From: Tateyamaria sp947503385
Lineage (GTDB): Bacteria; Pseudomonadota; Alphaproteobacteria; Rhodobacterales; Rhodobacteraceae
Length of the DNA: 64,000 nucleotides
Assembly (NCBI RefSeq): GCF_051195235.1
Contig: NZ_JBNFZM010000001.1
Span: 434,001-498,000 of the forward strand
Direction: 5' to 3'
Part shown: one piece after another, positions 8,342-17,150 of the stretch
How positions within the stretch are numbered: position 1 is the first letter of the stretch
How the letters are laid out: every line of letters starts with the position of its first letter
Program-made: the position numbers and the translations under genes
The notes under the pieces: model-generated
What the model was told of the DNA's origin: nothing
Seen by the model: the letters and a program-made list of their open reading frames with translations, nothing else
The model's database searches: none

Positions 8342-9529
8342 GTGGGTCACATTCTGCACCTTGGCGTCGGCAATTTCTTTCGGGCGCATCAGGCGTGGTA
8401 CACGCAGCACTGCCCCGGTTGGGACATCACCGGCGTGAGTTTTCGCAGCACCTCCATACGGGATGGTTTGGCGGCGCAGGGATATCACTACAGCCTTGTC
8501 ATCAAGGACGCGGGCGGCGCGCGGATCGAAAGGATCACCTGTTTGCACGACATGATCGTGGCGGCAGATGCACCGGAGGCGGTGCTTGCCCAGATCGCAG
8601 CAGATACGACGCAGGTGATCACGCTGACAGTGACAGAAAAGGCGTACCGCCTTGGGCCAGATGGCGTTCTGGATATGGATGATCCTGCGATCTGTGCAGA
8701 TCTGTCCGGCGGTGAGATGACTGTGATCGGCGCGCTGGCACGCGGGCTGGCGCGGCGGAGTGCGCCCGTCACAGTCCTGAGCTGCGATAATCTGCCGGAC
8801 AACGGGACAAAGCTGGGTGCGGCTGTGCGGCGATTTGCCGACGCAGCAGGGTTGCGGATCGGCACGCGGGTGACCTTTCCATCCTGTATGGTGGATCGGA
8901 TCACACCGGCGACCTCGGACGCAATCCGAACAGAGGCAGGCGACGCCATGGCTGTCCCGACTGAGGCGTTCAGCGAATGGGTGATCGAAGATGACTTTGC
9001 AGCCGCGCGCCCGGATTGGCCCGGAGTGCAATGGGTGTCGGACGTCGCGCCGCACGAGATGCGCAAGCTGCGGATGCTGAACGGGGCACATTCCTACCTT
9101 GCCTATGCCGGGACGCTTGCCGGTCAAAGCTTTGTCCACGAGGCAATAGGTGATCCCGCGTTGCGGGACGGCGCGGCGGGCGTTATGGCAGAAGCCGCAG
9201 AGACGTTGCCGCCCGAGGTGCAAGAACAGGCCCCGCGATATGCCCAAGCGTTGCTGGAACGTTTTGACAATCCGAACCTGCACCACCGACTGCGTCAGAT
9301 CGCGATGGACGGGTCACAAAAGATGCCCATCCGCATATGCGCGACCCTCGCGGACCGCGACGCGCACAGCCCGGCGCTGGAGGCCGCGCTGTCGGCATGG
9401 GTCGCCTTCGTACGTGCCGAGATTGCGGCTGGCCGCGTGCTGGACGATCCGCGGTCAGATGCGCTGGCCGATGCCTGTGCGTCCGGTGACCCTGACGCTG
9501 CCCTGCGCACTCTGGTCATGCCGGGATAA
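8342..9529 (+). CDS. Mannitol/fructuronate dehydrogenase family (polyol long-chain dehydrogenase)
   Basis: A 395-residue protein, shorter than UxuB/MtlK relatives (about 480-490). It reduces fructuronate to mannonate or oxidises mannitol with NAD(H). The start GVGNFFRAHQAWYT matches the family N-terminal signature GxGxFHRAHQ, and KLRMLNGAHSYLAY near residue 240 is the catalytic Lys-x4-Asn-x2-His segment. The GTG at 8342 is chosen because an AGGGGGG ribosome site lies five bases upstream and the family homology begins there; an ATG at 8303 is the alternative. It ends 14 bases into the convergent kdgK gene. With uxuA nearby, fructuronate reductase (uxuB) is the more likely role. Confidence 0.82.
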   Translation: MGHILHLGVGNFFRAHQAWYTQHCPGWDITGVSFRSTSIRDGLAAQGYHYSLVIKDAGGARIERITCLHDMIVAADAPEAVLAQIAADTTQVITLTVTEKAYRLGPDGVLDMDDPAICADLSGGEMTVIGALARGLARRSAPVTVLSCDNLPDNGTKLGAAVRRFADAAGLRIGTRVTFPSCMVDRITPATSDAIRTEAGDAMAVPTEAFSEWVIEDDFAAARPDWPGVQWVSDVAPHEMRKLRMLNGAHSYLAYAGTLAGQSFVHEAIGDPALRDGAAGVMAEAAETLPPEVQEQAPRYAQALLERFDNPNLHHRLRQIAMDGSQKMPIRICATLADRDAHSPALEAALSAWVAFVRAEIAAGRVLDDPRSDALADACASGDPDAALRTLVMPG

Positions 9530-10394
9530 TCGCCCCGCGATGCCCCACCACACGCGCGGCCAGATCATGTCCGGCACGCAACGCATCCACCTGTGCCGCC
9601 CCTTGCAGCACCGCGCCCAGATAGCCGCCGTTAAAGCTGTCTCCGGCGGCGGTGGTATCCACGACATCCGGAGCGGCGGCATAGCTGCGCGATTGCCCGG
9701 TTTCGAGACACAGTGGCCCTTCTGGCCCGCGCTTGAGCGCACCGGATTTGCCCATGGCGACGAACCGCGCAGCGACTTCTTCCAGCGTTTCGCCAAAGAT
9801 CGCTGCTTCGTCATCCTGTGAGGGCAGCGCGATATCGCACATGTGCCACATGGTCCGCGTCACGGCCTGCGCTGTCTCTTGGTCCGGCCACAGGGCAGGA
9901 CGGTAGTTGCTGTCATAGACAACCCGCCTGCCCTGCGCCCGGTAGATCGCAAGCCAGCGCAGCAGGCCATCCCGCGTTTCGGGCGGCAGAATGGCAAGAC
10001 TGATCCCCGACAGGTAAATCACGTCATACCCGCCGAGCCAGTCAAAGCTGGGGCCGTTCGGACCCGAAAACACCTGCCGCGCCGCCGACTGGTTGCGCCA
10101 ATAGGTAAACGTACGCTCACCTGCGTCGTCAGTGGTGATGCCATACAGGCCACAGGTCTTGTCCGGGTCTCGCTCAATCGCGTCGGTGCCCACGCCTTGC
10201 GCGCCGATGAAATCCGCAATGCGTTGCGAAAACGCGTCACCGCCCAGCCGTGTCACGTAGTCGACCTGCATGTCGGGTGCGGACCGTTTGAGGTAGATCG
10301 CTGTGTTCAACGTGTCACCCGCAACGCCAATCTGCGGCGTGTCTCCGACCATCGACAGTTCGATCATCGCCTCACCAATCGCTGCGCATTTCAT
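9516..10394 (-). CDS. kdgK: 2-keto-3-deoxygluconate kinase (PfkB family)
   Basis: A 292-residue ribokinase-family protein. It phosphorylates KDG to KDPG, linking hexuronate breakdown to the Entner-Doudoroff aldolase. The N-terminus has GEAMIELS, and the PfkB signature DTTAAGDSFNGGYLGA near residue 240 carries the catalytic Asp. The ATG at 10394 overlaps the upstream EamA gene stop (ATGA) and follows GGAAGGA; a longer in-frame start at 10421 is less likely. It is the last gene of the TRAP-transporter operon. No KDPG aldolase gene lies in the window, so that step must be encoded elsewhere. Confidence 0.87.
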   Translation of the reverse strand: MKCAAIGEAMIELSMVGDTPQIGVAGDTLNTAIYLKRSAPDMQVDYVTRLGGDAFSQRIADFIGAQGVGTDAIERDPDKTCGLYGITTDDAGERTFTYWRNQSAARQVFSGPNGPSFDWLGGYDVIYLSGISLAILPPETRDGLLRWLAIYRAQGRRVVYDSNYRPALWPDQETAQAVTRTMWHMCDIALPSQDDEAAIFGETLEEVAARFVAMGKSGALKRGPEGPLCLETGQSRSYAAAPDVVDTTAAGDSFNGGYLGAVLQGAAQVDALRAGHDLAARVVGHRGAIIPA

Positions 10395-11284
10395 TCGGTT
10401 TCCTTCCGCAAGGCGCGCCACCAGATCACCAGACCCGACAGCACGATAATGGACGCCCCAAGCAACGTGTAACCGTCCGGGATGCCGTTGAAGACGATGT
10501 AGCTGGCCACGGCCAGATACAGCAAAAAGCTGTAGGTGTAGGGCATCAGCGTGTTGGCAGGCGCGTAGGAATGCGCGCGCGAGAAAATCTCGTGCCCGGC
10601 CCAGCCCCAGACCCCCAGCGCCACCATCAACACCCAGTCAAGCGTTGTCGCGGGCGGTGTCCATGACACCACGGCCAATGGAAACAGCGTGATGGCGCCA
10701 AACGCACCCATGTAGAACTGCATCGTTTCAGCCGCGACCACGCCGGAAATCTTGCGCGTGATGATCGAATAAAGCGCGAGCGACACCGCGTTGTAGACGT
10801 TCAGCAGAGCGATCCAGTGAAAATCCGCGTCAAAGGGCCGGATCACGATCAGCACACCGATAAACCCAATCATAATCGCGGCCCACCGCCACGGTCCCAC
10901 GCGCTCGCCCAGCAGCGGCCAGCTCAACGCGCAAACGATGATCGGAGCCGAAAACATGATGGACCCCGTGACCGTCAGCGGCAGATAGATCAGCGTGATA
11001 AAGTTAAAAAGCGTGGCGGAGGCCAGCAAGAAGCCCCGCAACAACACCAGCCCCATATGCGCCGACTGAAACGACGACCAAGACATATCTTTGCGCAGCA
11101 AAAGAACGGTCGAGATGATGAAATGCGGCAGATACCGCATGAACGCCAACTGGAACGCTGGTAGACCCGCCAGCACCAGCCATTTGACCGACGTGTCGAT
11201 GAGCATGAAAAAGAAATAGGCCCCCAGCGTCATCAGAATGCCGAGGGCCGCGCGGTCCTGTGTTGCCTGGGCCGCGATGGCCAT
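10391..11284 (-). CDS. EamA/DMT-family inner-membrane transporter
   Basis: A 297-residue, very hydrophobic protein with about ten predicted membrane segments in two EamA halves. The loop WPLLGERVGPWRW near residue 122 is the typical inter-repeat signature. Family members mostly export metabolites or amino acids, and some import. It is embedded in the TRAP/UxaA/kdgK operon, so it may exchange a pathway intermediate or be a second carrier. The substrate cannot be deduced. It starts three bases after the stop of the upstream dehydrogenase. Confidence 0.85.
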   Translation of the reverse strand: MAIAAQATQDRAALGILMTLGAYFFFMLIDTSVKWLVLAGLPAFQLAFMRYLPHFIISTVLLLRKDMSWSSFQSAHMGLVLLRGFLLASATLFNFITLIYLPLTVTGSIMFSAPIIVCALSWPLLGERVGPWRWAAIMIGFIGVLIVIRPFDADFHWIALLNVYNAVSLALYSIITRKISGVVAAETMQFYMGAFGAITLFPLAVVSWTPPATTLDWVLMVALGVWGWAGHEIFSRAHSYAPANTLMPYTYSFLLYLAVASYIVFNGIPDGYTLLGASIIVLSGLVIWWRALRKETE

Positions 11285-11287
11285 GGA

Positions 11288-12175
11288 TCAGGCTTTGAAC
11301 GTGTCGGCGAAAAAATCGACCTGATGGGGTACGAAATCCTCGCCGCGGCCTGCATCAATGGACGCCTTGAGACTGTCCAACGTGCTGCCCGACATCATGG
11401 ACGACACGCCCGCATTGGCACACATCTGCGCGTAATAGCCGACGTCCTTGGCCGCGTTCTTGATGGAAAAGGCAAGGTTGGCGTCGTTGCCCTCGAGCGC
11501 GTAGGCGGTGATAAAGTCCATCATGCCGGACTTAAGCGGGCCCGCAGACATCACGTCATAGACGGCTTGCCGTTCGACCCCCATCACATCGGCAATGGCA
11601 AAGCTTTCGGCCATCGCATTGGCGCAGGCTTGGGCGTAAAAGTTGTTGATCAGCTTAATCGTATGCCCGGTGCCAAGCGCGCCAAGGTGAAAGACGTTTT
11701 CGCCCAGATCGTCGAGCACAGGTTTGACCCGGTCGAATGCAGCCTTGTCGCCAGATCCCATGAGGTTCAGCAATCCGTCCTTGGCGTGCATCGGTGTGCG
11801 CCCGATCGGACAATCCAGCAGGGTGCCGCCCGCAGCCGCAACCTCTTGCCCCAGCACCTTGGTGGAGCCGGGCAGCGATGTGCCGAAGTCAATCACAACC
11901 GCATCGGGTTTCAGGCCTGCGATGACACCCTCGGGGCCGCGCATCCGCGCCTCTACATTGTCAGAGGTGTCCATGCACAGCATCACGATATCGGACGCTT
12001 CGGCAACCGCCTTGGCCGTGGTGACTTCGGTGGCGCCACGGGCCACTGCTGCGTCCACATGGGTGCGGGTGCGGTTTGCGACGACGGTCAGGGCATAGCC
12101 CTTGTCCTGCAATCGCCCAACCATTGCCCCGCCCATAAGGCCAAGGCCGATGAATCCGATGGTGGGTGTACTCAT
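11288..12175 (-). CDS. NAD(P)-dependent oxidoreductase, 3-hydroxyisobutyrate/tartronate-semialdehyde type
   Basis: A 295-residue beta-hydroxyacid dehydrogenase with GFIGLGLMGGAMVGRL at residues 7-22, the DCPIGRTPMHAKDG substrate loop near residue 120, and the catalytic KLINNF segment near residue 170 with Lys and Asn intact. Many such proteins reduce tartronate semialdehyde or oxidise sugar-derived 3-hydroxyacids. It overlaps the upstream PhyH gene by ATGA. Its intact catalytic motif contrasts with the altered one in the gene at 1909-2820. The substrate is probably a product of the UxaA/PhyH steps. Confidence 0.86.
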   Translation of the reverse strand: MSTPTIGFIGLGLMGGAMVGRLQDKGYALTVVANRTRTHVDAAVARGATEVTTAKAVAEASDIVMLCMDTSDNVEARMRGPEGVIAGLKPDAVVIDFGTSLPGSTKVLGQEVAAAGGTLLDCPIGRTPMHAKDGLLNLMGSGDKAAFDRVKPVLDDLGENVFHLGALGTGHTIKLINNFYAQACANAMAESFAIADVMGVERQAVYDVMSAGPLKSGMMDFITAYALEGNDANLAFSIKNAAKDVGYYAQMCANAGVSSMMSGSTLDSLKASIDAGRGEDFVPHQVDFFADTFKA

Positions 12176-13077
12176 TGCGATGTCTCCTTGGCGGGAATTG
12201 TGTCAAAGGCCCGTGTCTTGAGGCCTTTCTGAATTTCATAGATGGATATGGCCACGTTGGGCTGCGGCTGCGGGATGCGGATCGGGATGTCCTTGAGGCG
12301 TGGTTGCAGCGTCGGTTCTCCACACAGCATCCGGTCATTGTAGTCTTCGATCCCGTCCCAACGGGTCATGCTGCCCATGATGGGAAAAGCATCCGCCGCC
12401 ATCATTTCGTAGAACAGGATACGCCGGGGCCTGTCCGAACGGTTGAGCGCAGAGCCATGCACAATGCGCCCATGGTGGATGCTGATCGACCCGGCGGGGC
12501 CCGTCAGCGGCACGGCGTCTGCCATGTTCAACCCGTTCGCCTCTGGCAGCATCGCCCCGGCAAAGACGCCATCTACATGGTGATCGAACACCGGCCCTTT
12601 TTGTGACCCGGGAAAGACCATCAGGGGGCCGTTTTCTGCGGCCATGTCGTCGATACAGATGCCAATAGCGAGGATATCGTCATTGGTGTGCGGGTAGAAT
12701 GCGTAGTCCTGATGCCATTCCACTGCGGCCCCATAGCCTGCCGATTTCATGTTCAGCTTGGACGTATGCAGGCGGAGGTTCGGACCGATCAGGTCGCGCG
12801 CCGGCGCCAACACGTGGTCGGACAGCATCAATTCGCGGAATACATCTGAAATGGTGTGCGGCAGTTTGATCCGCCGCAGACGGGGGTCGGCGGCACTGTG
12901 GCTGTCTTCGAGGTCGAGCCGGTCGTTGCTGCCGGTCATGGTGGCCGCTTCGGCCTCAAACCGGGCGATCTCGGCACGGATTTTGGTCAGCCAATCGTCG
13001 GGGATGCGGTTTTCGACCAGCAGATAACCATTCGACGCGTAGCTGGCCTTTTGATCCGGTGTCAGACATTCCATCAC
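12172..13077 (-). CDS. Phytanoyl-CoA dioxygenase (PhyH) family Fe(II)/2-oxoglutarate enzyme, copy 1
   Basis: A 301-residue non-heme iron oxygenase-like protein. The HxD iron-ligand pair is seen in VEWHQDYAFYP near residue 120, and the distal His and 2-oxoglutarate-binding Arg in IHHGRIVHGSALNRSDRPRR near residues 200-220. Family members hydroxylate small molecules such as phytanoyl-CoA or ectoine, or oxidatively demethylate. It overlaps UxaA upstream and the dehydrogenase downstream by four bases each, so it belongs to the sugar-acid operon rather than lipid metabolism. Its substrate is unknown. Confidence 0.83.
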   Translation of the reverse strand: MMECLTPDQKASYASNGYLLVENRIPDDWLTKIRAEIARFEAEAATMTGSNDRLDLEDSHSAADPRLRRIKLPHTISDVFRELMLSDHVLAPARDLIGPNLRLHTSKLNMKSAGYGAAVEWHQDYAFYPHTNDDILAIGICIDDMAAENGPLMVFPGSQKGPVFDHHVDGVFAGAMLPEANGLNMADAVPLTGPAGSISIHHGRIVHGSALNRSDRPRRILFYEMMAADAFPIMGSMTRWDGIEDYNDRMLCGEPTLQPRLKDIPIRIPQPQPNVAISIYEIQKGLKTRAFDTIPAKETSQ

Positions 13078-14573
13078 ATGGTCGCCCCGATTTGCCAGGG
13101 CACGAATTCGTAGTCTCCGAGGCCCTGAGCTTCGGATTTGGACATTTCGCCGGAGGCAACGCGCAGGAACATCTCGTAAATTTCGCGTCCCTTGTCCTCA
13201 AGGCTGACACCGGCGGTGAGCATGTCGCCTGCGTTGATGTCCATATCTTCGATCATGCGGCCATACATCTCCGTGTTGGTCGCCAGCTTGATCGTCGGTG
13301 CGGGTTTCGAGCCAAAGGCCGAACCCCGCCCGGTGGTAAAGCACACCAAATTGCACCCCCCCGCAATCTGGCCCGTCACCGACGCAGGGTCATAGCCGGG
13401 GCTGTCCATGAAGGTGAAGCCGGAGGCGCGCACGGGTTCGGCGTATTTGTAGACGCCGGTCAGCGGCGTGGTGCCACCCTTTGCCGCCGCCCCCAACGAT
13501 TTTTCGAGGATCGTGGTCAGGCCACCGGCCTTGTTTCCGGGGCTGGGATTGTTGTCCATGCTGCCCTTGTTGCGGGCGGTGTAATCTTCCCACCAGCGGA
13601 TCAGGCCCACAAGCCGCTCGCCCGTGGCGCGGTCTGCCGCGCGGGCGGTCAGCAGGTGTTCGGCGCCGTAAATCTCGGGTGTTTCGGCCAGCACGCCGGT
13701 GCCGCCCTGCGCCACCAGCAGGTCGGTGGCATAGCCAAGTGCCGGGTTTGCCGTGATCCCGGACCACGCGTCCGAGCCGCCACATTGCAGTGCCACCTTC
13801 AACGCAGACGCCGGACATTCGGTGCGCGTGAAGGCATTGGCCAGTGGCAACATGGCCGTGACCTTTTCGATACCGATCTCAACCGTGCGGCGCAGGCCGG
13901 CAACCGACTGAATGTTCATTGTCTGAAACAGCGGGCCCTGTTTCAGCCCATAGGCTTCGAGCAGCCAGTCGATCTGGTTCATCTCACAACCCAGTCCGAC
14001 CATCAGCACAGCGGCGTGGTTGGGATGTTTGGCATAGCCCCACATGACGCGTTGCAGCGCCTCGAACCCTTCGCCGTCACCGCCCATGCCGCACCCGGTG
14101 CCATGGACAAAGGCAACGACGCCATCAACATTCGGATAGTCGGACAGCCGTTCGGGTGTGAAATGCGCCGCAATCATCCGCGCCGCCGTGGCCGAACAGT
14201 TCACCGATGTGACAATCGCAATGTAGTTGCGCGTGCCCACGTCACCATTCTCGCGACGGAATCCCATAAATGTGTCGCCCGTCGCGGGCGTTGCGGGACG
14301 CAAATTGGTCCCAAAATCATAGGCGGTATCGGTGTTGCGAAATGCGACGTTGTGAGTGTGGACGTGATCACCCGCCGCAATGTCTTGGGCAGCGTAACCG
14401 ATGACCTGTGCGTATTTGCGGATCACGTCGCCCTTGGCCATGGCCTGCGTTGCGATCTTGTGGCCAGACGGGATGAGCGTGCGGGTGGGCGCACCCTCCA
14501 CCGCCACGCCGACCTCAAGAGGTCCGGTGGCGGTGACAACTGTGTCGGTCGGGTCAAGACGAATAAAGCTCAT
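13074..14573 (-). CDS. UxaA-family dehydratase (altronate/galactarate dehydratase type)
   Basis: A 499-residue protein, about the length of altronate dehydratase UxaA. It probably dehydrates an aldonate or aldarate to a 2-keto-3-deoxy acid. The N-terminal SAF-like domain (residues 1-95, ending near HTHNVAF) is followed by the catalytic domain with FVHGTGCGMGGDGEGFE near residue 165, CGGSDAWSGITANPA near 275, and NPSPGNKAGGLTT near 350. The ATG at 14573 overlaps the upstream PhyH stop (ATGA). With kdgK in the same operon, a KDG-type product is plausible. Altronate is the best-known substrate, but a modified sugar acid fits the flanking dioxygenases. Confidence 0.87.
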   Translation of the reverse strand: MSFIRLDPTDTVVTATGPLEVGVAVEGAPTRTLIPSGHKIATQAMAKGDVIRKYAQVIGYAAQDIAAGDHVHTHNVAFRNTDTAYDFGTNLRPATPATGDTFMGFRRENGDVGTRNYIAIVTSVNCSATAARMIAAHFTPERLSDYPNVDGVVAFVHGTGCGMGGDGEGFEALQRVMWGYAKHPNHAAVLMVGLGCEMNQIDWLLEAYGLKQGPLFQTMNIQSVAGLRRTVEIGIEKVTAMLPLANAFTRTECPASALKVALQCGGSDAWSGITANPALGYATDLLVAQGGTGVLAETPEIYGAEHLLTARAADRATGERLVGLIRWWEDYTARNKGSMDNNPSPGNKAGGLTTILEKSLGAAAKGGTTPLTGVYKYAEPVRASGFTFMDSPGYDPASVTGQIAGGCNLVCFTTGRGSAFGSKPAPTIKLATNTEMYGRMIEDMDINAGDMLTAGVSLEDKGREIYEMFLRVASGEMSKSEAQGLGDYEFVPWQIGATM

Positions 14574-15511
14574 GCACAATACGGCGCGTCGCCGTCCCAT
14601 CTGTGGATCGGTATGTGAGGGCGCGTGGCCAGACGGTCGCGGGTGTCGAACCACATCTGCCGCCAGACCCGCCAATCGCGCAGTTCCGTCTCTGGCGCGC
14701 TGCGGCTGCGGGCGACAAAGTCGGGGAAATGGGTGCGCCCGGTGTCCTGCCCCGTCACGTTGTAGCGCAGGTCAAACGACCAGCGGAACCCGTCGGACCT
14801 GTTTAGCAAGGATGCGTGCGGCACCAGCGGATGAAACAGAACCACGCCGCCAGCACCGACGGGCAGTGGCACGGCTCGGGACGTATCGAGGTGCTGGGGC
14901 GCAATGGCCGTCTGCACCTGTGGGCAATGGGGCAACAGCCCCTGATCGACGCCCGGCACCACTTGCAGGCATCCGTTTTCGACCGTCGCATCCGTGATCG
15001 CCACCCAAGCTGTGACCATGTCGGTCTGGTCTGCCGCTTCATGCCCGACGCCGCGATCCTGATGCCAATCGGTCGATGTAACGTGCGCGCGCACCTCATC
15101 CGTCGCCAGTTGCGGCGCGGGCGGCTTGATCCGCACATGCTGGATCGGGTTCGACGTAATCTCGGGGCCAATCAGCGCCTCAACCACGTTCAACAACCGA
15201 TCATGCACCACCAGATCAAAGATGGCCGGGCCAAAATGCATTGGGCAATCGGGCGCGATCTCTCCGCCCGGCAGGCTGATATCCATCGGTTGGAACCAGT
15301 CACAGCCGGCGGCATAGGACGCGCTCAGCTGTGTCCAGAAATCATGTACCCCACGGGGCACACGCCCTTCCGCTGCCCATTGACCGTACAAAGATCGCAT
15401 AAGGTTGGCATACTCGGTCCGCACCGCGTCGACGGCCTGCATGGGCAAGACATCTTCGACCACCAGATACCCCTGGCCAAAGAACGTCTCAACTTGGGCC
15501 TCGGTCAACAT
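14570..15511 (-). CDS. Phytanoyl-CoA dioxygenase (PhyH) family Fe(II)/2-oxoglutarate enzyme, copy 2
   Basis: A 313-residue paralogue of the PhyH gene at 12172-13077, but clearly divergent. The HxD pair is in STDWHQDRGVG near residue 135; the distal His and Arg lie in VLFHPLVPHASLLNRSDGFRW near residues 225-245. Iron and 2-oxoglutarate ligands therefore look intact. It begins nine bases after dctM and ends overlapping the UxaA start. Two different dioxygenases flanking one dehydratase suggest two sequential oxidations or two substrates delivered by the TRAP system. Confidence 0.83.
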   Translation of the reverse strand: MLTEAQVETFFGQGYLVVEDVLPMQAVDAVRTEYANLMRSLYGQWAAEGRVPRGVHDFWTQLSASYAAGCDWFQPMDISLPGGEIAPDCPMHFGPAIFDLVVHDRLLNVVEALIGPEITSNPIQHVRIKPPAPQLATDEVRAHVTSTDWHQDRGVGHEAADQTDMVTAWVAITDATVENGCLQVVPGVDQGLLPHCPQVQTAIAPQHLDTSRAVPLPVGAGGVVLFHPLVPHASLLNRSDGFRWSFDLRYNVTGQDTGRTHFPDFVARSRSAPETELRDWRVWRQMWFDTRDRLATRPHIPIHRWDGDAPYCA

Positions 15512-15520
15512 GCGCAGCCT

Positions 15521-17146
15521 CTAGAGCAGGATGGAGATGATTGGCGGCCAGATCAGCAGCACCGACAACGCAATCAGCTGGATACCGATAAAGGGCAGGA
15601 ACCCCTTGAAAATATCGGTGAGCGAGATGTGCGGCGGTGCCACAGATTTGAGGTAAAAGGCCGCAGGGCCAAAGGGTGGCGACAGGAACGACACCTGCAT
15701 GTTCATACAGAACACCACCCCGAACCAGATCGCCACATGGCGCGGGTTCAACTCTCCAAAGAGGCCGATCTCGTCGATAGGGAGTTTCAGCACGATGGGC
15801 AGGAAGACCGGGATGATCAGCAGCACGATGCCCACCCAGTCCATGAACGCCCCCATAAACAGCAGGATCAACATCATGAACAGGATCACGACCATCGTCG
15901 GCAACTCGGACCCTACGATAAAGTCGGCCACGTAGACCGGACCGCCCGCGATGGTATAGGCCCCGGCCAGCGCCGTGGCACCGATGGTCACCCACACGAT
16001 GGTGCCGGTGGATTTGAGCGTGCGCATGAGGCTGTCCCAGACCAGCTCGAACGACGCTTCACCCCGCAACAGGGCAATGACGAACACGGCAAGCGCCCCC
16101 ATGGCGGCGGCCTCGGTGATGCCGGTGATACCGCCATAAATCGACCCCATCACGACGCCGATCACCACGATGGGCGGAACAAGCCCCTTGCCCATGGACC
16201 AGCCCTGTGCCGCACGCGCGCGGCCAAAGACGCCAAAGATCAACCCGAGGCACGCCACAAGTGCGACCCCGAAATAGGTGATGTAGGGGGCCGTTCCGAA
16301 CCGGGCCTGCTCGCCCGTAGCCGCCGCGTTGGACCCGGAGAACTCAAAGAACATCGCCCGACCCATCAGCACCGCGGCAAAGCCCGCGATAACCACCGTG
16401 AGAAAAGCAAAGAACAGCAACGTCTTTTCCCGACCCTGTGGTTCGCCTTCAACCGGGTCCGGCAAGGGCGCGTCTTCGGGGCGCAATTGCGTGCGGATGA
16501 TGATGTAGATGATGATGAACGACGCCAGCATGAAACCGGGGATGAAAGACGCGGTGAACAGCGCCTTGATCGAGGTTTCGGTGATCAGACCATAGATGAT
16601 CAACACGATGGACGGCGGGATCATCGTGCCCAGTGACCCGGAGGCGCAAATCACACCAATAGCGAGGTTCTGGTTATAGCCCAACCGCAGCATCTGCGGC
16701 AGCGCGATCAGGCCCAGCAGGACAACTTCGCCGCCGATGATGCCGGACATCGCGGCCATAATCACCGCCATGATCGAGGTCACGATGGCGATCCCGCCGC
16801 GCGTCCGGTTCAGCCAGACGTTCAGCGACGAATACATGTCCTTGGCAATGCCCGACCGTTCCAACAGTGCGGCCATGAAAATGAACAGCGGGATAGAGAT
16901 CAGCACGTAACTGGTCATCACATCGCCATATATCCTCTGCGGCAGGATATTGAGCGGGCCGGACCCCGGTCGCCCGGTCAGGAACCCTTCACCCCACAGC
17001 GTGAGATCCATCAGCACAGCGGGTTCGAATTTCATGAACAGAACCACAACCGCCATGAACGCAGACGCAAAGCCCAGCGGCATACCGATCGCCAGAAGCA
17101 AGATAAGGCCCAGCATCAGGACCAGTGAAATTGTACCGACGTCCAT
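15521..17146 (-). CDS. dctM: TRAP transporter large permease subunit (DctM type)
   Basis: A 541-residue membrane protein that forms the cation-coupled channel of a tripartite TRAP uptake system with the DctQ and DctP products. The family signature runs GGVTEAAAMGA-like in GITGITEAAAMGA near residue 345 and MIPPSIVLIIYG near residue 180. It is longer than a common DctM (about 425-440) because an extra segment of roughly 90 residues, with additional hydrophobic helices, lies between about residues 240 and 330. The start follows AAAGGACT and lies four bases after the dctQ stop. It probably imports an organic or sugar acid for this operon. Confidence 0.9.
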   Translation of the reverse strand: MDVGTISLVLMLGLILLLAIGMPLGFASAFMAVVVLFMKFEPAVLMDLTLWGEGFLTGRPGSGPLNILPQRIYGDVMTSYVLISIPLFIFMAALLERSGIAKDMYSSLNVWLNRTRGGIAIVTSIMAVIMAAMSGIIGGEVVLLGLIALPQMLRLGYNQNLAIGVICASGSLGTMIPPSIVLIIYGLITETSIKALFTASFIPGFMLASFIIIYIIIRTQLRPEDAPLPDPVEGEPQGREKTLLFFAFLTVVIAGFAAVLMGRAMFFEFSGSNAAATGEQARFGTAPYITYFGVALVACLGLIFGVFGRARAAQGWSMGKGLVPPIVVIGVVMGSIYGGITGITEAAAMGALAVFVIALLRGEASFELVWDSLMRTLKSTGTIVWVTIGATALAGAYTIAGGPVYVADFIVGSELPTMVVILFMMLILLFMGAFMDWVGIVLLIIPVFLPIVLKLPIDEIGLFGELNPRHVAIWFGVVFCMNMQVSFLSPPFGPAAFYLKSVAPPHISLTDIFKGFLPFIGIQLIALSVLLIWPPIISILL

Positions 17147-17150
17147 CGCT

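Noticed and set aside
13059..14618. A 519-codon plus-strand frame opposite the UxaA gene
   Set aside because: The minus-strand product has UxaA motifs through its whole length and fits the operon with ATGA overlaps; the plus frame has none.
14816..16636. A 606-codon open frame on the plus strand opposite dctM and PhyH
   Set aside because: It is antisense to two genes with clear family motifs; its product is rich in His, Arg, Asp and Gln with no recognisable domain, as expected for a shadow frame in GC-rich DNA.
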